Shown piece by piece: positions 35,056-43,536 of a DNA stretch of 64,000 bases. The stretch is from Acidobacteriaceae bacterium. GTDB taxonomy: Bacteria > Acidobacteriota > Terriglobia > Terriglobales > Acidobacteriaceae. The DNA lies in assembly GCA_003134855.1 (NCBI GenBank), contig PLCS01000014.1, positions 62,338-126,337 on the forward strand, read 5' to 3'. Within the stretch, counting starts at the first letter, position 1. Each line of letters starts with the position of its first letter. The translations under genes and the position numbers were made by a program. Under the pieces are notes generated by a model. The model was given only the letters and a program-made list of their open reading frames with translations, was not told where the DNA came from and made no database searches.

Positions 35056-35517
35056 CTAGCGCGAACGAAGCGCCTTGATGGCCTCCGGCAGCCGCTCTTC
35101 GATCAGCCGGACCCGCTCGGCGGCAATGCCTCCCAGATAGGTTGGCGCAGGCGTGGTTGTCAGCACCAGCGCCAGTGCGATCACCGAGAAGCAAAGCCCC
35201 GCAATGCCGGCTGAGAAGAGCATATGGTAGGTGTCGGCAACATCCAGGCCGAAGACATTGAAGGCCATATGTTCCAGCGGCTTGATGTGCTTGAGAACCG
35301 CCAGTGCGAAGAGGAAGAAGAAGATCGCCGTCGAGGTGAGAACGGTAAGCGTTACATCCAAGCTGCGGTGGAAGTTCTGCCGCGCGCTGCAGTGGGGGCA
35401 TTCGGCAAAATGCTGCTCGTAGTCCTTGCGCATCTCCGGAGAGATCCCTGAGATGTCATATCGCCAACTTGCCAGGATGGCGCCTGCGACTCTGTCTGTG
35501 CATCTGGTTCTAATCAT
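35056..35517 (-). CDS. Small membrane protein with putative zinc-finger motif
   Basis: 153 residues. The N-terminal ~45 contain H-F-x-x-C-x-x-C (HFAECPHC), the anti-sigma-factor-type zinc finger pattern, preceded by Cys6. Two transmembrane helices follow (~55-75 and ~95-120), then a basic C-terminal tail (ERVRLIEERLPEAIKALRSR). No sigma-factor gene adjoins it, so an anti-sigma role is only a possibility. ATG at 35517. Ends in a clear hairpin terminator. Confidence 0.6.
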   Translation of the reverse strand: MIRTRCTDRVAGAILASWRYDISGISPEMRKDYEQHFAECPHCSARQNFHRSLDVTLTVLTSTAIFFFLFALAVLKHIKPLEHMAFNVFGLDVADTYHMLFSAGIAGLCFSVIALALVLTTTPAPTYLGGIAAERVRLIEERLPEAIKALRSR

Positions 35518-35735
35518 AGAATGAACGACTCACTTTGCAAAGGATGTGTCCCGCCGCCTTGTTCCCGCGCGGCTCACGTGGCCCGAAAGGCTTTAATCTG
35601 TGGCTGTTCCACCGTCCTTGAATTCGGTGGCGCCCCATCAACTCCGCCTCGCCTTGGCCTCCGCCTCGGCACTTTCCCGGCCAACCTAACCTGGTACAGA
35701 GTGATGCCCGTCTTCTACCATTGTACTGTATGTCA

Positions 35736-36701
35736 TTAAAAGTCAATAGGAAAAAGTGGTTCATTTTGCTCAGCCAGTAGCAGACGGTTGGCCATCAGGC
35801 TCGCCCGGCCGATCAGTGCGCGCTCGGCCGTCACCCTGGCAAGATCAGGAAGATTATTGCTTTCAGAGAGATGCGCAAGAATCACATAGGCTGCCTGGCC
35901 GTCGTAACCCTTCTCCAGAAACTCCGCCGCCGCCTCGTTGGAGAGGTGTCCTACACGCGAAAGTACCCGCTGCTTGACCGCCCAGGGGTAGGGGCCGTCG
36001 CGCAGCATCTCCAGATCGTGGTTGGATTCCAGCAGCAGCAGGTCCAGTTCCTTGAGCTGCGCCTTGACGTTGGGGGGAATGTAGCCGAGGTCGGTGGCGA
36101 AGCCTATCCGCACCCCCTCGGCCTGGAAGACAAAGCCCACCGGGTCGGCGGCGTCGTGAGGAATCGTGAAGGAGCTGATGGCAATGTCGCCGATCTCGAA
36201 TGGCTCCCCGGCCTGGAAGTACTCGACTGCGGGCAGCCAGGTGGGGTCTTTTGCCTTGACCGGCTCGACAGGCTCAGCAGCCTCCTGCGAGGTCTCCGCA
36301 GCTTCGACAACATCGCCTTCGTCAGGATCACCTTCTTCGGCGGCCACATCGGCCTCCGCCTGACGCTCCGTGGCCTGCTTGCGAATCCGCTCCAGCCACT
36401 GGGCATAGGTCATCTGCCGACGCGGCGAAATCCAGCGCATCCAGGCGCGGTGCGTGCCCTCGGTAAAGTACACCGGAATGCCCAGCTTGCGCGCCGTCAC
36501 GGCCACCCCGCCAACGTGGTCGGAGTGCTCGTGGGTGATGAGGATGGCGTCCAGCGTCTCCGGCTCCTCGCCCACCTGCCGCATCCGCCGGAAGAGCTCC
36601 CGGCAGCTCAGCCCGCAATCCACTAGAATGCGCGTCCGCCCGCCGGAGAGAACCGTAGCGTTCCCCTTGGACCCCGACGCCAGCACTGTGAATCGCACCA
36701 T
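35736..36701 (-). CDS. Metallo-beta-lactamase-fold hydrolase, YycJ/WalJ type, with acidic insertion
   Basis: 321-residue protein. The opening VRFTVLASGSKGNATVL and the metal motif THEHSDHVGG are those of YycJ/WalJ, an MBL-fold exonuclease (5'-3') associated with the WalRK system in Firmicutes and with mismatch repair in some studies. Later metal ligands are present (TIPHDAADPVGF; ESNHDLEM). Between the WMRWISPRR stretch and the WLPAVEYFQAG strand, where relatives are short, there is a ~60-residue Glu/Asp/Ala/Val-rich insert (E-rich, low complexity). ATG at 36701 is chosen by family start; ATGs further up (36731) are possible. Confidence 0.85.
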   Translation of the reverse strand: MVRFTVLASGSKGNATVLSGGRTRILVDCGLSCRELFRRMRQVGEEPETLDAILITHEHSDHVGGVAVTARKLGIPVYFTEGTHRAWMRWISPRRQMTYAQWLERIRKQATERQAEADVAAEEGDPDEGDVVEAAETSQEAAEPVEPVKAKDPTWLPAVEYFQAGEPFEIGDIAISSFTIPHDAADPVGFVFQAEGVRIGFATDLGYIPPNVKAQLKELDLLLLESNHDLEMLRDGPYPWAVKQRVLSRVGHLSNEAAAEFLEKGYDGQAAYVILAHLSESNNLPDLARVTAERALIGRASLMANRLLLAEQNEPLFPIDF

Positions 36702-36877
36702 CCTTCGAGGATACCGCGAGGGGCTGTGCATCGCGCAGATGGACATGACGATCGTGGAAATCAATGTGCAATCGCGCGTTCGAAATTTTGATTGACAGGC
36801 ATGGGGCAGAGTGAAATTATGATCGGGACAAACTAATACAACTGAATTCTGTTTGAAAGTTGAGACGCGGAGGAGAT

Positions 36878-37480
36878 ATGGGCATTTTGTCCTTGGTGAG
36901 ATTGCTGGTGAAATATGTCAAGCCGGCAGACCTGATTGTTTTCCTGATCGCTGTCTTTATCGGATACTACGTGGCTTCCTTTCTGCCGGAAGGCGCTTGG
37001 GCCAACTATGCTTTTATTCTTATCGCGTACCATCTCTTCCTTACCTGGCTAGTGATCGACGCCGATCATGAAACAGGCATCTCTCTTCCGATTGGTTCAA
37101 CGCTGTTGACCCACGCTGCCTGTCTGGTGCTCATCATTTCCTTCGGGGCGGGAAGCCGCCATATCCCATTTTTCACATTTGTTCGCGCTGGAGTAGTCAT
37201 GCTGGCTATCTTTGAACGCGATTGGCTTTTCCGCGGAAATACACAGAAGAAGGTTATCAAGAAGAAGGTTCCGGCCACCGCCGCGGTCAATGCAATCCCG
37301 GTCCATGTAGCCATCGCCGAAGCCACCGCGGAAGACAACGAGGCGTGGATCCGCCATCTCGCCCAGCCCAACAGAGCGACCAGAAAACCAGGAGTAACCG
37401 TCAAGGACGAATACGAACAGTGGCTGGTCGCGCGTATCGGAAGCCGGCACGCAGCAGCTTCCAGCAAAAGTCCTGCTTAA
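36878..37480 (+). CDS. Hypothetical membrane protein, 200 residues
   Basis: Four hydrophobic segments in the first ~115 residues (LIVFLIAVFIGYYVASFL, YAFILIAYHLFLTWLVI, LLTHAACLVLIISF, FTFVRAGVVMLAIFE) and a basic, likely cytosolic, tail of ~85 residues (TQKKVIKKKVPATAA...EQWLVARIG). No recognised domain. GGAGGA just before the ATG at 36878 fixes the start. Divergent from the YycJ-type gene, convergent with the LytS-type kinase gene, whose stop overlaps its own by four bases. Confidence 0.7.
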   Translation: MGILSLVRLLVKYVKPADLIVFLIAVFIGYYVASFLPEGAWANYAFILIAYHLFLTWLVIDADHETGISLPIGSTLLTHAACLVLIISFGAGSRHIPFFTFVRAGVVMLAIFERDWLFRGNTQKKVIKKKVPATAAVNAIPVHVAIAEATAEDNEAWIRHLAQPNRATRKPGVTVKDEYEQWLVARIGSRHAAASSKSPA

Positions 37481-38775
37481 GGCGCCACCGGCAGGTTGGC
37501 TGGAATCTCAATCGAGACCAACGTGCCGCGCCCCGGATTGCTGACCACGCTAAATTTGGCCTCGTTCCCGTAGAGGACTTCGAGACGCTCCCGCACGTTC
37601 TTCATGCCGATGCCCGCGCCCGAACGGCGAAGCGCCGAAGCCGGCCGGTTGCCCATGCCCACGCCGTCGTCGGCCACCTCGATGCACACTCGGTCGCCTT
37701 CGAGGCGGCTACGCAGTGTGACCGTTCCTCCCATCAGGCGCGGCTCCAGGCCGTGCTTGATGCTGTTTTCGATCAGCGGCTGGAGGAGAATGCTGGGCAC
37801 CAGAACCCCCAGCGTCCGCGGATCTATCTCCTTTTCCACGCGCAGCTTGTCGGCGCCGAAGCGGACGACTTCAATGTCCAGATAGTCGTCGGTAAAGCTC
37901 AGTTCCTCACTGAGCGGCACGTAACTGTCGTGTTCCTTGAGCAGCGCGCGAAGGATGTTGCCCAGCTTCACAATCATCTCCCGGGCCAGCTCCGGCTTGA
38001 CGCGCACCAGCGAGGCGATGGAGTTAAGCGTGTTGAAGAGAAAGTGCGGATTGATCTGGCGTTGCAGGGCATCGAGCCGTGCTTCCAGCAGCAGCCGCTT
38101 CTGCTCTTCGAGCTTCATCTCGATGCGCAGCGTATTCCACACCTTCAGCGCGATGCCCACGTTGATGGGCGCGCACAAACCCACCAACGCTTGTACCCAG
38201 AACCGGCTGGCAACGAGCGCAAAGAGCCGGTGGGGATAGGCGTGGGCGATCCAGTCCCGGCAGGCCTCAGCCGCCACGATGAGAAAGAGCATGAGGAACT
38301 GGCGGTCGATGCGCGGCTGGCGCAGGTTGCGGCGCACCCAGCGGTAGAGGCTCAGGTCAATGAAAGGCGTGAACGACCAGATCTCCTCCTTCTCGACAAA
38401 GCGGCCCAGCACTCCCGCCACAAGGCCCAAAGCCGCATTGAAGGGCAGAGCCAGATACTCGTGGTGATAGACGGCTGGCGCCGCCAGCGCCAGCCCGCCC
38501 AGCATCGCCCATTCCGGCCCTAACAGCAGGCCCAGCAGGATTACCGTGGTAAAGGAGATGTCCGCCGCCAGGAAGTTGGGCACCGCGATGCGAATCCACA
38601 CGCCCAGCGTCAGCGGAACCAGAAAGAATGCCAGCAGCGCCAGGGTCTGCCGGGGCCGGCGCTGCTCGGCAAAGAAGAGCCGCCGGAAGGTGGTGACCCG
38701 CGCCAGCACGCTGGCCACCGAGGCCACCACGCCCAGCTTGACCAGCAGCGTAATCAGAATGAGATTGTCGCTCAC
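37477..38775 (-). CDS. LytS/YehU-type sensor histidine kinase
   Basis: 432-residue membrane kinase. Five to seven hydrophobic segments in residues 1-210 resemble the LytS sensor region, followed by a coiled coil and the HisKA-type core of the LytS family (QINPHFLFNTLNSI; the His is the phosphoacceptor). The ATPase domain has PLIENSIKHG (N-box) and DDGVGMG, then GIGMKNVRERL. LytS kinases usually pair with a LytTR regulator; none is next to it in this window. GTG start at 38775 overlaps the rapZ stop by four bases, so the gene is co-translated with rapZ, an unusual neighbour. Confidence 0.88.
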   Translation of the reverse strand: MSDNLILITLLVKLGVVASVASVLARVTTFRRLFFAEQRRPRQTLALLAFFLVPLTLGVWIRIAVPNFLAADISFTTVILLGLLLGPEWAMLGGLALAAPAVYHHEYLALPFNAALGLVAGVLGRFVEKEEIWSFTPFIDLSLYRWVRRNLRQPRIDRQFLMLFLIVAAEACRDWIAHAYPHRLFALVASRFWVQALVGLCAPINVGIALKVWNTLRIEMKLEEQKRLLLEARLDALQRQINPHFLFNTLNSIASLVRVKPELAREMIVKLGNILRALLKEHDSYVPLSEELSFTDDYLDIEVVRFGADKLRVEKEIDPRTLGVLVPSILLQPLIENSIKHGLEPRLMGGTVTLRSRLEGDRVCIEVADDGVGMGNRPASALRRSGAGIGMKNVRERLEVLYGNEAKFSVVSNPGRGTLVSIEIPANLPVAP

Positions 38776-39683
38776 CGCGGCGTATCCCGGTGCAGAGCCT
38801 TCACCTCATAGCCGGCGCGCTTCAGCTCCGCGGTGATCTCCTCGACCATCATCACGCTGCGGTGCTGGCCGCCGGTGCAGCCGAAGGCCACGGTCAGGTA
38901 GCTCTTGCCCTCCTCCACATAATGCGGCAGAAGATAAAGCAACAGGTCCGTGACACGATTAAGAAACTCCACCGTCTGCGGAAAGCCGCGCACATAGGCA
39001 GCTACCTTGGGGTCGAGGCCGGTCAGTTTGCGAAACTCCGGCACAAAATGCGGATTGGGCAGGAAGCGCACGTCGAAGACCATATCCGCATCCAGCGGAA
39101 CGCCGTTCTTGAAGCCGAAGCTCAGGCAACTGACCAGCAGGCGCTTCGTCTCCTCTTCCTGGCCAAAGCGGGCCTGAATCTGGGCGCGCAACTCATGCAC
39201 GTTGTAATTCGAGGTGTCGATCAGCGTGTCGGCGACGTTGCGGATAGGGTCCAGCAGTTGCCGCTCCTCGACGATAGAGCGCGAGACCGTCTCTTGCCGT
39301 CCCAGTGGATGCGGCCGCCGGGTCTCGGAGTAGCGCTGCACCAGCACCGCGTCCTGCGCGTCCAGAAAGACCACCCGCGTGCACAAAAGTTTTTTCACGC
39401 CTTTGAGAATCTCCGGAAGGCGATCCAGGGTCTGGCCCTCGCGGACATCGACCACGATCGCCGCTCGTTCCGTATCGGAGGATTTTTCCACCAGCGTGGC
39501 AAAATCAGGCAGCAGCTCCAGGGGCAGATTGTCCACGCAGTGATAGCCCAGATCCTCGAAGGCCTTGAGCGCCGAAGCCTTGCCGGAGCCGGAGATACCC
39601 GTGACGATGACCAGATCCTTGCATGGCTTGGCCTCCGAACGCGTCGAGGCAACTTGATTCGCGGGCTGTGAAGTAGAAGCCAT
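38772..39683 (-). CDS. rapZ: RNase adaptor / nucleotide-binding protein RapZ
   Basis: 303-residue RapZ/YvcJ family protein. In E. coli, RapZ binds GlcN6P and guides RNase E to small RNA GlmZ. The N-terminal NTPase region has GISGSGKAS, where the usual Ser/Thr after the Walker A Lys is Ala. The ALKAFEDLGYHCVDNLP run, VLVQRYSETRRPHPL, FGFKNGVPLDADMVFDVRFLPNPH and the C-terminal AFGCTGGQHRSV motif are all conserved. The ATG at 39683 is used; a longer reading adds 50 residues without similarity. Located after hpf as in the proteobacterial rpoN-hpf-ptsN-rapZ order, without ptsN. Confidence 0.92.
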   Translation of the reverse strand: MASTSQPANQVASTRSEAKPCKDLVIVTGISGSGKASALKAFEDLGYHCVDNLPLELLPDFATLVEKSSDTERAAIVVDVREGQTLDRLPEILKGVKKLLCTRVVFLDAQDAVLVQRYSETRRPHPLGRQETVSRSIVEERQLLDPIRNVADTLIDTSNYNVHELRAQIQARFGQEEETKRLLVSCLSFGFKNGVPLDADMVFDVRFLPNPHFVPEFRKLTGLDPKVAAYVRGFPQTVEFLNRVTDLLLYLLPHYVEEGKSYLTVAFGCTGGQHRSVMMVEEITAELKRAGYEVKALHRDTPR

Positions 39684-39896
39684 GGCCACATCGTACACTG
39701 AAAACCGAAAATTGATGTCAATTTTGTCTGCCTGTGGAAAAGCGGCAATGCCCGATTCACGCTTCGGGCGCAACCTTCCAATTGCCCAACTGCCGCACTC
39801 GACAACCACAGTCTCAGAAAGGTTGGCGAGCACATCCTCTGCCAGCCGCTGCCGGGCGGAGTCCGAGTTTTACGAAAGATTCAAGCGTGCGATCCT

Positions 39897-40532
39897 CTAG
39901 GGAAGCTCCACCAGCTCCATCTGGCCGTCGCGGCGGCGATGAAGCACATACTGTTCTCCAGTGAGATTGCGGAAGATCAGCAGGTCGCGGTCGCGGAACT
40001 CGGCCTCTTTGACTGCCTCCTCGATGGTCATGGGCTTCAAGGCAATGGCCTCGCTGGCGGAGACGATGTGCGGTTCGACGACCGTCTTGCCCGCCGGGAA
40101 GGAGTGCACGGCGATCACTGTGCTGGCCTTCTTGCGGGCACGAGCAGGTTTGGCCTCCGCAGGCTCCGCATCCTGCTGGGCGGCACGAGCTTTGGGCCGG
40201 GAGACCGGAGGCGCGGTAAGCACCTTCTCTTCCGTCGGCAGCCGTTTGCTCGTCATCCGCCGGTCGCGGTGACGGCGCGCCTGGCTTTCGGCGTGCTCCA
40301 GGGCAAGACGCAGCGCCGACTCCATCGTGTCGGCCTTGCCCGTGGCTGCGATGGTCTGCAACCGGGCCTGGATCGTCACCTCGACGATCAGTTGACGCTT
40401 CTGCGCGCTGAACGTAACGCTGGCGCGCGCGCTCTTGCCCAGAATGCGGGCAATCCGTTCCATCCCCTCTTCGGCCTGCGCGCGCAGCGCCTTGGAGATT
40501 CTCACTTGCCTGGCGGTGTACTCCACTTCCAT
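39897..40532 (-). CDS. hpf: Ribosome hibernation-promoting factor, long form
   Basis: 211-residue long HPF. Residues 1-95 are the YfiA/RaiA fold (VRISKALRAQAEEGMERIARIL, then EVTIQARLQTIAATGKADTMESALRLALEHAESQ). A basic/Ala/Pro linker (~100-145) joins a C-terminal domain (~150-211; KPMTIEEAVKEAEFRDRDLLIFRNL...YVLHRRRDGQMELVELP). That C-terminal domain drives 100S ribosome dimerisation. Located between rpoN and rapZ, the conserved order. Upstream (40604-40777) are inverted blocks of a heptamer repeat. Confidence 0.94.
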   Translation of the reverse strand: MEVEYTARQVRISKALRAQAEEGMERIARILGKSARASVTFSAQKRQLIVEVTIQARLQTIAATGKADTMESALRLALEHAESQARRHRDRRMTSKRLPTEEKVLTAPPVSRPKARAAQQDAEPAEAKPARARKKASTVIAVHSFPAGKTVVEPHIVSASEAIALKPMTIEEAVKEAEFRDRDLLIFRNLTGEQYVLHRRRDGQMELVELP

Positions 40533-40605
40533 GGTCAGCCTCCGCTTCTTGATCTTCTCGCAGCCAATGAAAAGACTGGAGAACTTCGGATTCTATACGA
40601 TAAGT

Positions 40606-40632
40606 TCTCAGTTGTCAGTTTTCAGTTCTCAG
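40606..40632. repeat. Degenerate CTCAGTT heptamer repeats (left array)
   Basis: Four approximate copies of CTCAGTT (CTCAGTT, GTCAGTT, TTCAGTT, CTCAG) in the gap between hpf and rpoN, inverted relative to the array at 40715. Confidence 0.75.
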
Positions 40633-40714
40633 CAATTAAACTGAGTTGCTTTCCAACATCAGATTGAAATCAATGAGAAAGTGCTTGACAATCCGCCAAA
40701 CTCGAGAAGAATTC

Positions 40715-40777
40715 AACTGAGAACTGAGAACTGAGAACTGAGAACTGAGAACTGAGAACTGAGAACTGAGAACTGAG
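40715..40777. repeat. Nine perfect tandem copies of AACTGAG
   Basis: Exact 7-bp unit repeated nine times (63 bp), ending nine bases before the rpoN stop codon. The opposite-orientation array at 40606-40632 could pair with it across ~80 bases. Perfect copies imply a recent or actively maintained repeat. Confidence 0.95.
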
Positions 40778-40785
40778 AATTGTCG

Positions 40786-42378
40786 TCACCCCTCGCGGCG
40801 GCGGCGCTGGTGGGTGCTGGGAATATTCATATCCTCGCGGTACTTGGCCACGGTGCGGCGGGTCAGCTGAATGCCCTGGGATTGGAGCATGGCGGCCAGC
40901 AGGTCGTCGGTAAGCGGATGGCGCATATCCTCGTCCTCGATCAGCTTGCGGACCTTGCGCTTGAGCACCAGCAGCGGCGTGTCGGCGCCCTCCGGCCCGT
41001 TCGACCCCTCGGAGAAGAAGAAGCGGAGCTCGATCACTCCTTGCGGAGTGTGCGCGTACTTGTTGGCCACCGCGCGGCTCACCGTCGAGGGGTGAACGCC
41101 GATCTCCTCGGCCACCTCCTTGATCATCATCGGCCGCAGAGCCTCGATGCCCGACTCGAGAAAATCTTGCTGGCGGCGGACAATCACTTCGCAGGTCCGC
41201 AGAATCGTGCTCTTGCGCTGGGCGATGTTGCGCATCAGTTGCAGCGCCGAGCGGAAGCGCTCCTTCACGTAGTCCTTCACCTCTTTGTCGGTGCCCTCGG
41301 CGGTGAGCATCTGCCGGTAGCGGCGGCTGAGCCGCAGACTGGGCATGTCCTCCTCGTTCATCGAGACCACCCACTCGGTTCCGCGCTTGATGAAGACCAC
41401 GTCCGGCTCGATCAAACGCGATTGTTCGCGGTTGTACTGGCGGCCGGGCCGGGGATCAAGGGTGCGGATATACTCAATCCCGCTATGCGCTTCGTTGGGA
41501 GTAATCTGTGCCGCCCGCGCCAGATCCTTCACGTCCCGCTTCTGCAGCAGATGCAGGTGCCGGTCCGCAATCAGCACCGCCACTTCCATGCTGCGCCGCC
41601 GCTCCTCAAGCTGGGCCTCGGCCTCGGCGCGGAAGCTGCGATTAGAATTCTCCTCCGACTCGGCCGGTTCGGCCGAGTGCCGGGCAAACAACAGGGCAAA
41701 CTCATGCTGCTGGGCGGCAATCTGAATCAGCAGGCATTCGCGCAGATCGCGGGCACCCACGCCAGCCGGGTCAAGCTGCTGCACCAGGTCGATGCCGCGC
41801 CGCAGCAGCTCAAGCGCCGCTTTCTTTTCCGGCTCCCCTTCAGCGTTGCCGAAGGCCGCCGCCAGTTCTGCTTCGCTGCCGGCCAGGTAGCCATCCTCGT
41901 CCAGATTGCCAATGATGAACTCCACCGCCTCGCGCAGGCTGGGCTCCAGGGTCATAGCTCCCAACTGCCACGCCAAGTGATCGGCCAGAGTTGTAGGCTG
42001 GGAGAGAAAGTTCTCAAACGAGGGCTTTTCGTTCTCTTCATACTCCGGCTGTGTGCGATAACCGGGGTCCAGGTAGTCCTGAAAGTACGATCCGAAGTCG
42101 ATTTCGTTGAAGGAGTCCTTGGGTATGTCCGCCGGCTCCACGATCTCGCGCTCCTCAGCCCCGCGTTCCAGGCGCACCTCCCGGCCCGCAACCTCATCCA
42201 GCATCGGAACCGTCTCGTCAATTTCCTCCAGGACGGGATTCTCCACCAACTCGGCATCGATCATCTCCTGAAGCTCGAGCTTGTTGAGCGCAAGAACGCT
42301 CACCATCTGCATCAGACCCGGAGTCAGGATCTGGCGTTGTGCGACCTTCAGGCTCAATTTGGGTTGCAGAAGCGCCAT
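40786..42378 (-). CDS. rpoN: RNA polymerase sigma-54 factor
   Basis: 530-residue sigma-54, needed for promoters of the -24/-12 type. Region I is Gln/Leu-rich (KLSLKVAQRQILTPGLMQMVSVLALNKLEL...). Region II is acidic (~55-100). The core-binding and helix-turn-helix parts follow, and the RpoN box is RRTVAKYRED near the end. Full length, closing with a basic tail (STHQRRRREG). It partners with NtrC-family activators such as the regulator at 21847. Transcribed after lptB at 42600, typical of the lptB-rpoN-hpf locus. Confidence 0.97.
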   Translation of the reverse strand: MALLQPKLSLKVAQRQILTPGLMQMVSVLALNKLELQEMIDAELVENPVLEEIDETVPMLDEVAGREVRLERGAEEREIVEPADIPKDSFNEIDFGSYFQDYLDPGYRTQPEYEENEKPSFENFLSQPTTLADHLAWQLGAMTLEPSLREAVEFIIGNLDEDGYLAGSEAELAAAFGNAEGEPEKKAALELLRRGIDLVQQLDPAGVGARDLRECLLIQIAAQQHEFALLFARHSAEPAESEENSNRSFRAEAEAQLEERRRSMEVAVLIADRHLHLLQKRDVKDLARAAQITPNEAHSGIEYIRTLDPRPGRQYNREQSRLIEPDVVFIKRGTEWVVSMNEEDMPSLRLSRRYRQMLTAEGTDKEVKDYVKERFRSALQLMRNIAQRKSTILRTCEVIVRRQQDFLESGIEALRPMMIKEVAEEIGVHPSTVSRAVANKYAHTPQGVIELRFFFSEGSNGPEGADTPLLVLKRKVRKLIEDEDMRHPLTDDLLAAMLQSQGIQLTRRTVAKYREDMNIPSTHQRRRREG

Positions 42379-42599
42379 AAGAGGGACCCATTCCCGATTC
42401 GACTCACCGTTAGTGTACTGGGGTGAGAAAAAAGCTAAAGGTTAAAATGCCGCAAGCCGTGCCAACCGTTCCGGATTGGGCGGCATTCAATCCGGAAATC
42501 TTTGTCTGGAATTGTAGCGAATCTTTGCACTGCAGGGGCATTGACTTGAACCGAATTGCCATCAACCGCTCTTCAGTCCTTGCCCAGCTACTGCTCGCA

Positions 42600-43328
42600 T
42601 CAACCCAGCTTGAATCCCTCGCCCAGATAAACCCGCCGAACCTCCACGTCGTTGCCCAGCTCGTGCGGCGTGCCGGCGCGGAATATTCTCCCTTCGGCGA
42701 TGATATAGGCCCGGTCGGTTACGCTCAAGGTCTCGCGCACATTGTGGTCGGTGATCAGCACGCCGATGCCGCCGGCCTTCAAATCGAAGATGATCTTTTG
42801 CAGCTCCAGCACGGCGATGGGGTCGATGCCGCTGAACGGCTCGTCGAGCAGGATGAAGTTGGGCTGGATGCACAGCGAGCGCGCAATCTCCACCCGGCGC
42901 CGCTCGCCGCCGGAAAGCGCGTAGCCCCGCGTGGTGCGAATGTGGCCCAGATTCAACTGGTGGATCAGCCGCTCGGTCCGCACCCGCCGCTCCCGGCTGC
43001 CCAACGGCTGCGCCTCCAGCACCGCCTGGATGTTCTCCTCGACGGTCAGCTTGCGAAAGACCGAAGGCTCCTGGGGCAGGTAGCTGATGCCGAAGTTGCG
43101 CGCGCGCAGATACATCGGCAACTGCGTGATCTCGGTTAAGTCCACCAGCACGCGCCCAGTCTCCGGCTGCACCAGTCCCACGATGATGTAAAAAATCGTG
43201 GTCTTGCCGGCGCCGTTCGGCCCCAGCAGGCCCACCACCTCGCCGCGCGAGATTTTCAGGTCCACCCCGCGGACCACCTGCCGTCCCTTGTAGCTCTTGC
43301 CGATTCCCTCGGCGATCAGTGTTTCCAT
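42600..43328 (-). CDS. lptB: LPS export ABC ATPase LptB
   Basis: Cytosolic ATPase of the LptB2FG transporter that pulls LPS from the inner membrane. Walker [11 protein letters not shown]-loop [15 protein letters not shown], signature [15 protein letters not shown], Walker [17 protein letters not shown] (the FSGIDP form is typical of LptB) and switch His in ITDHNVRE. 242 residues from the ATG at 43328; a longer reading adds ten residues. Upstream of rpoN on the same strand. LptF/G are not in this window. Confidence 0.96.
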   Translation of the reverse strand: METLIAEGIGKSYKGRQVVRGVDLKISRGEVVGLLGPNGAGKTTIFYIIVGLVQPETGRVLVDLTEITQLPMYLRARNFGISYLPQEPSVFRKLTVEENIQAVLEAQPLGSRERRVRTERLIHQLNLGHIRTTRGYALSGGERRRVEIARSLCIQPNFILLDEPFSGIDPIAVLELQKIIFDLKAGGIGVLITDHNVRETLSVTDRAYIIAEGRIFRAGTPHELGNDVEVRRVYLGEGFKLG

Positions 43329-43495
43329 CGAGTGGGCATCCCGTCCATACGTCAACAAATCAATCTATCACCCTGGGCATGAAAACGCATGATCTTCTGT
43401 TCACTTCTTTGGAAGCGCCACTGTGAGGATGCCGCACAACTCATCTCGGCCCTTCACTCTCTAACGAAGATATCTTTGGGATGGAAGAACTGTTT

Positions 43496-43525
43496 GCGAG
43501 GAAGCCGCTCTCACGGCTTCCCCGC
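43496..43525 (-). terminator. Hairpin after the TonB-like gene
   Basis: GGAAGCCG (43500-43507) and CGGCTTCC (43514-43521) with a 6-base loop, extended by GCG/CGC outside one mismatch. Eleven bases past the stop of the minus-strand gene at 43537. Confidence 0.65.
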
Positions 43526-43536
43526 AAGAGAAGGGA

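Noticed and set aside
40715-40777. CRISPR array
   Set aside because: Units are 7 bp without spacers; no cas genes in the window.
40780-42426. 548-codon open frame on the plus strand antisense to rpoN
   Set aside because: Shadow of rpoN; composition (Leu/Gln/His-rich) and lack of any motif.
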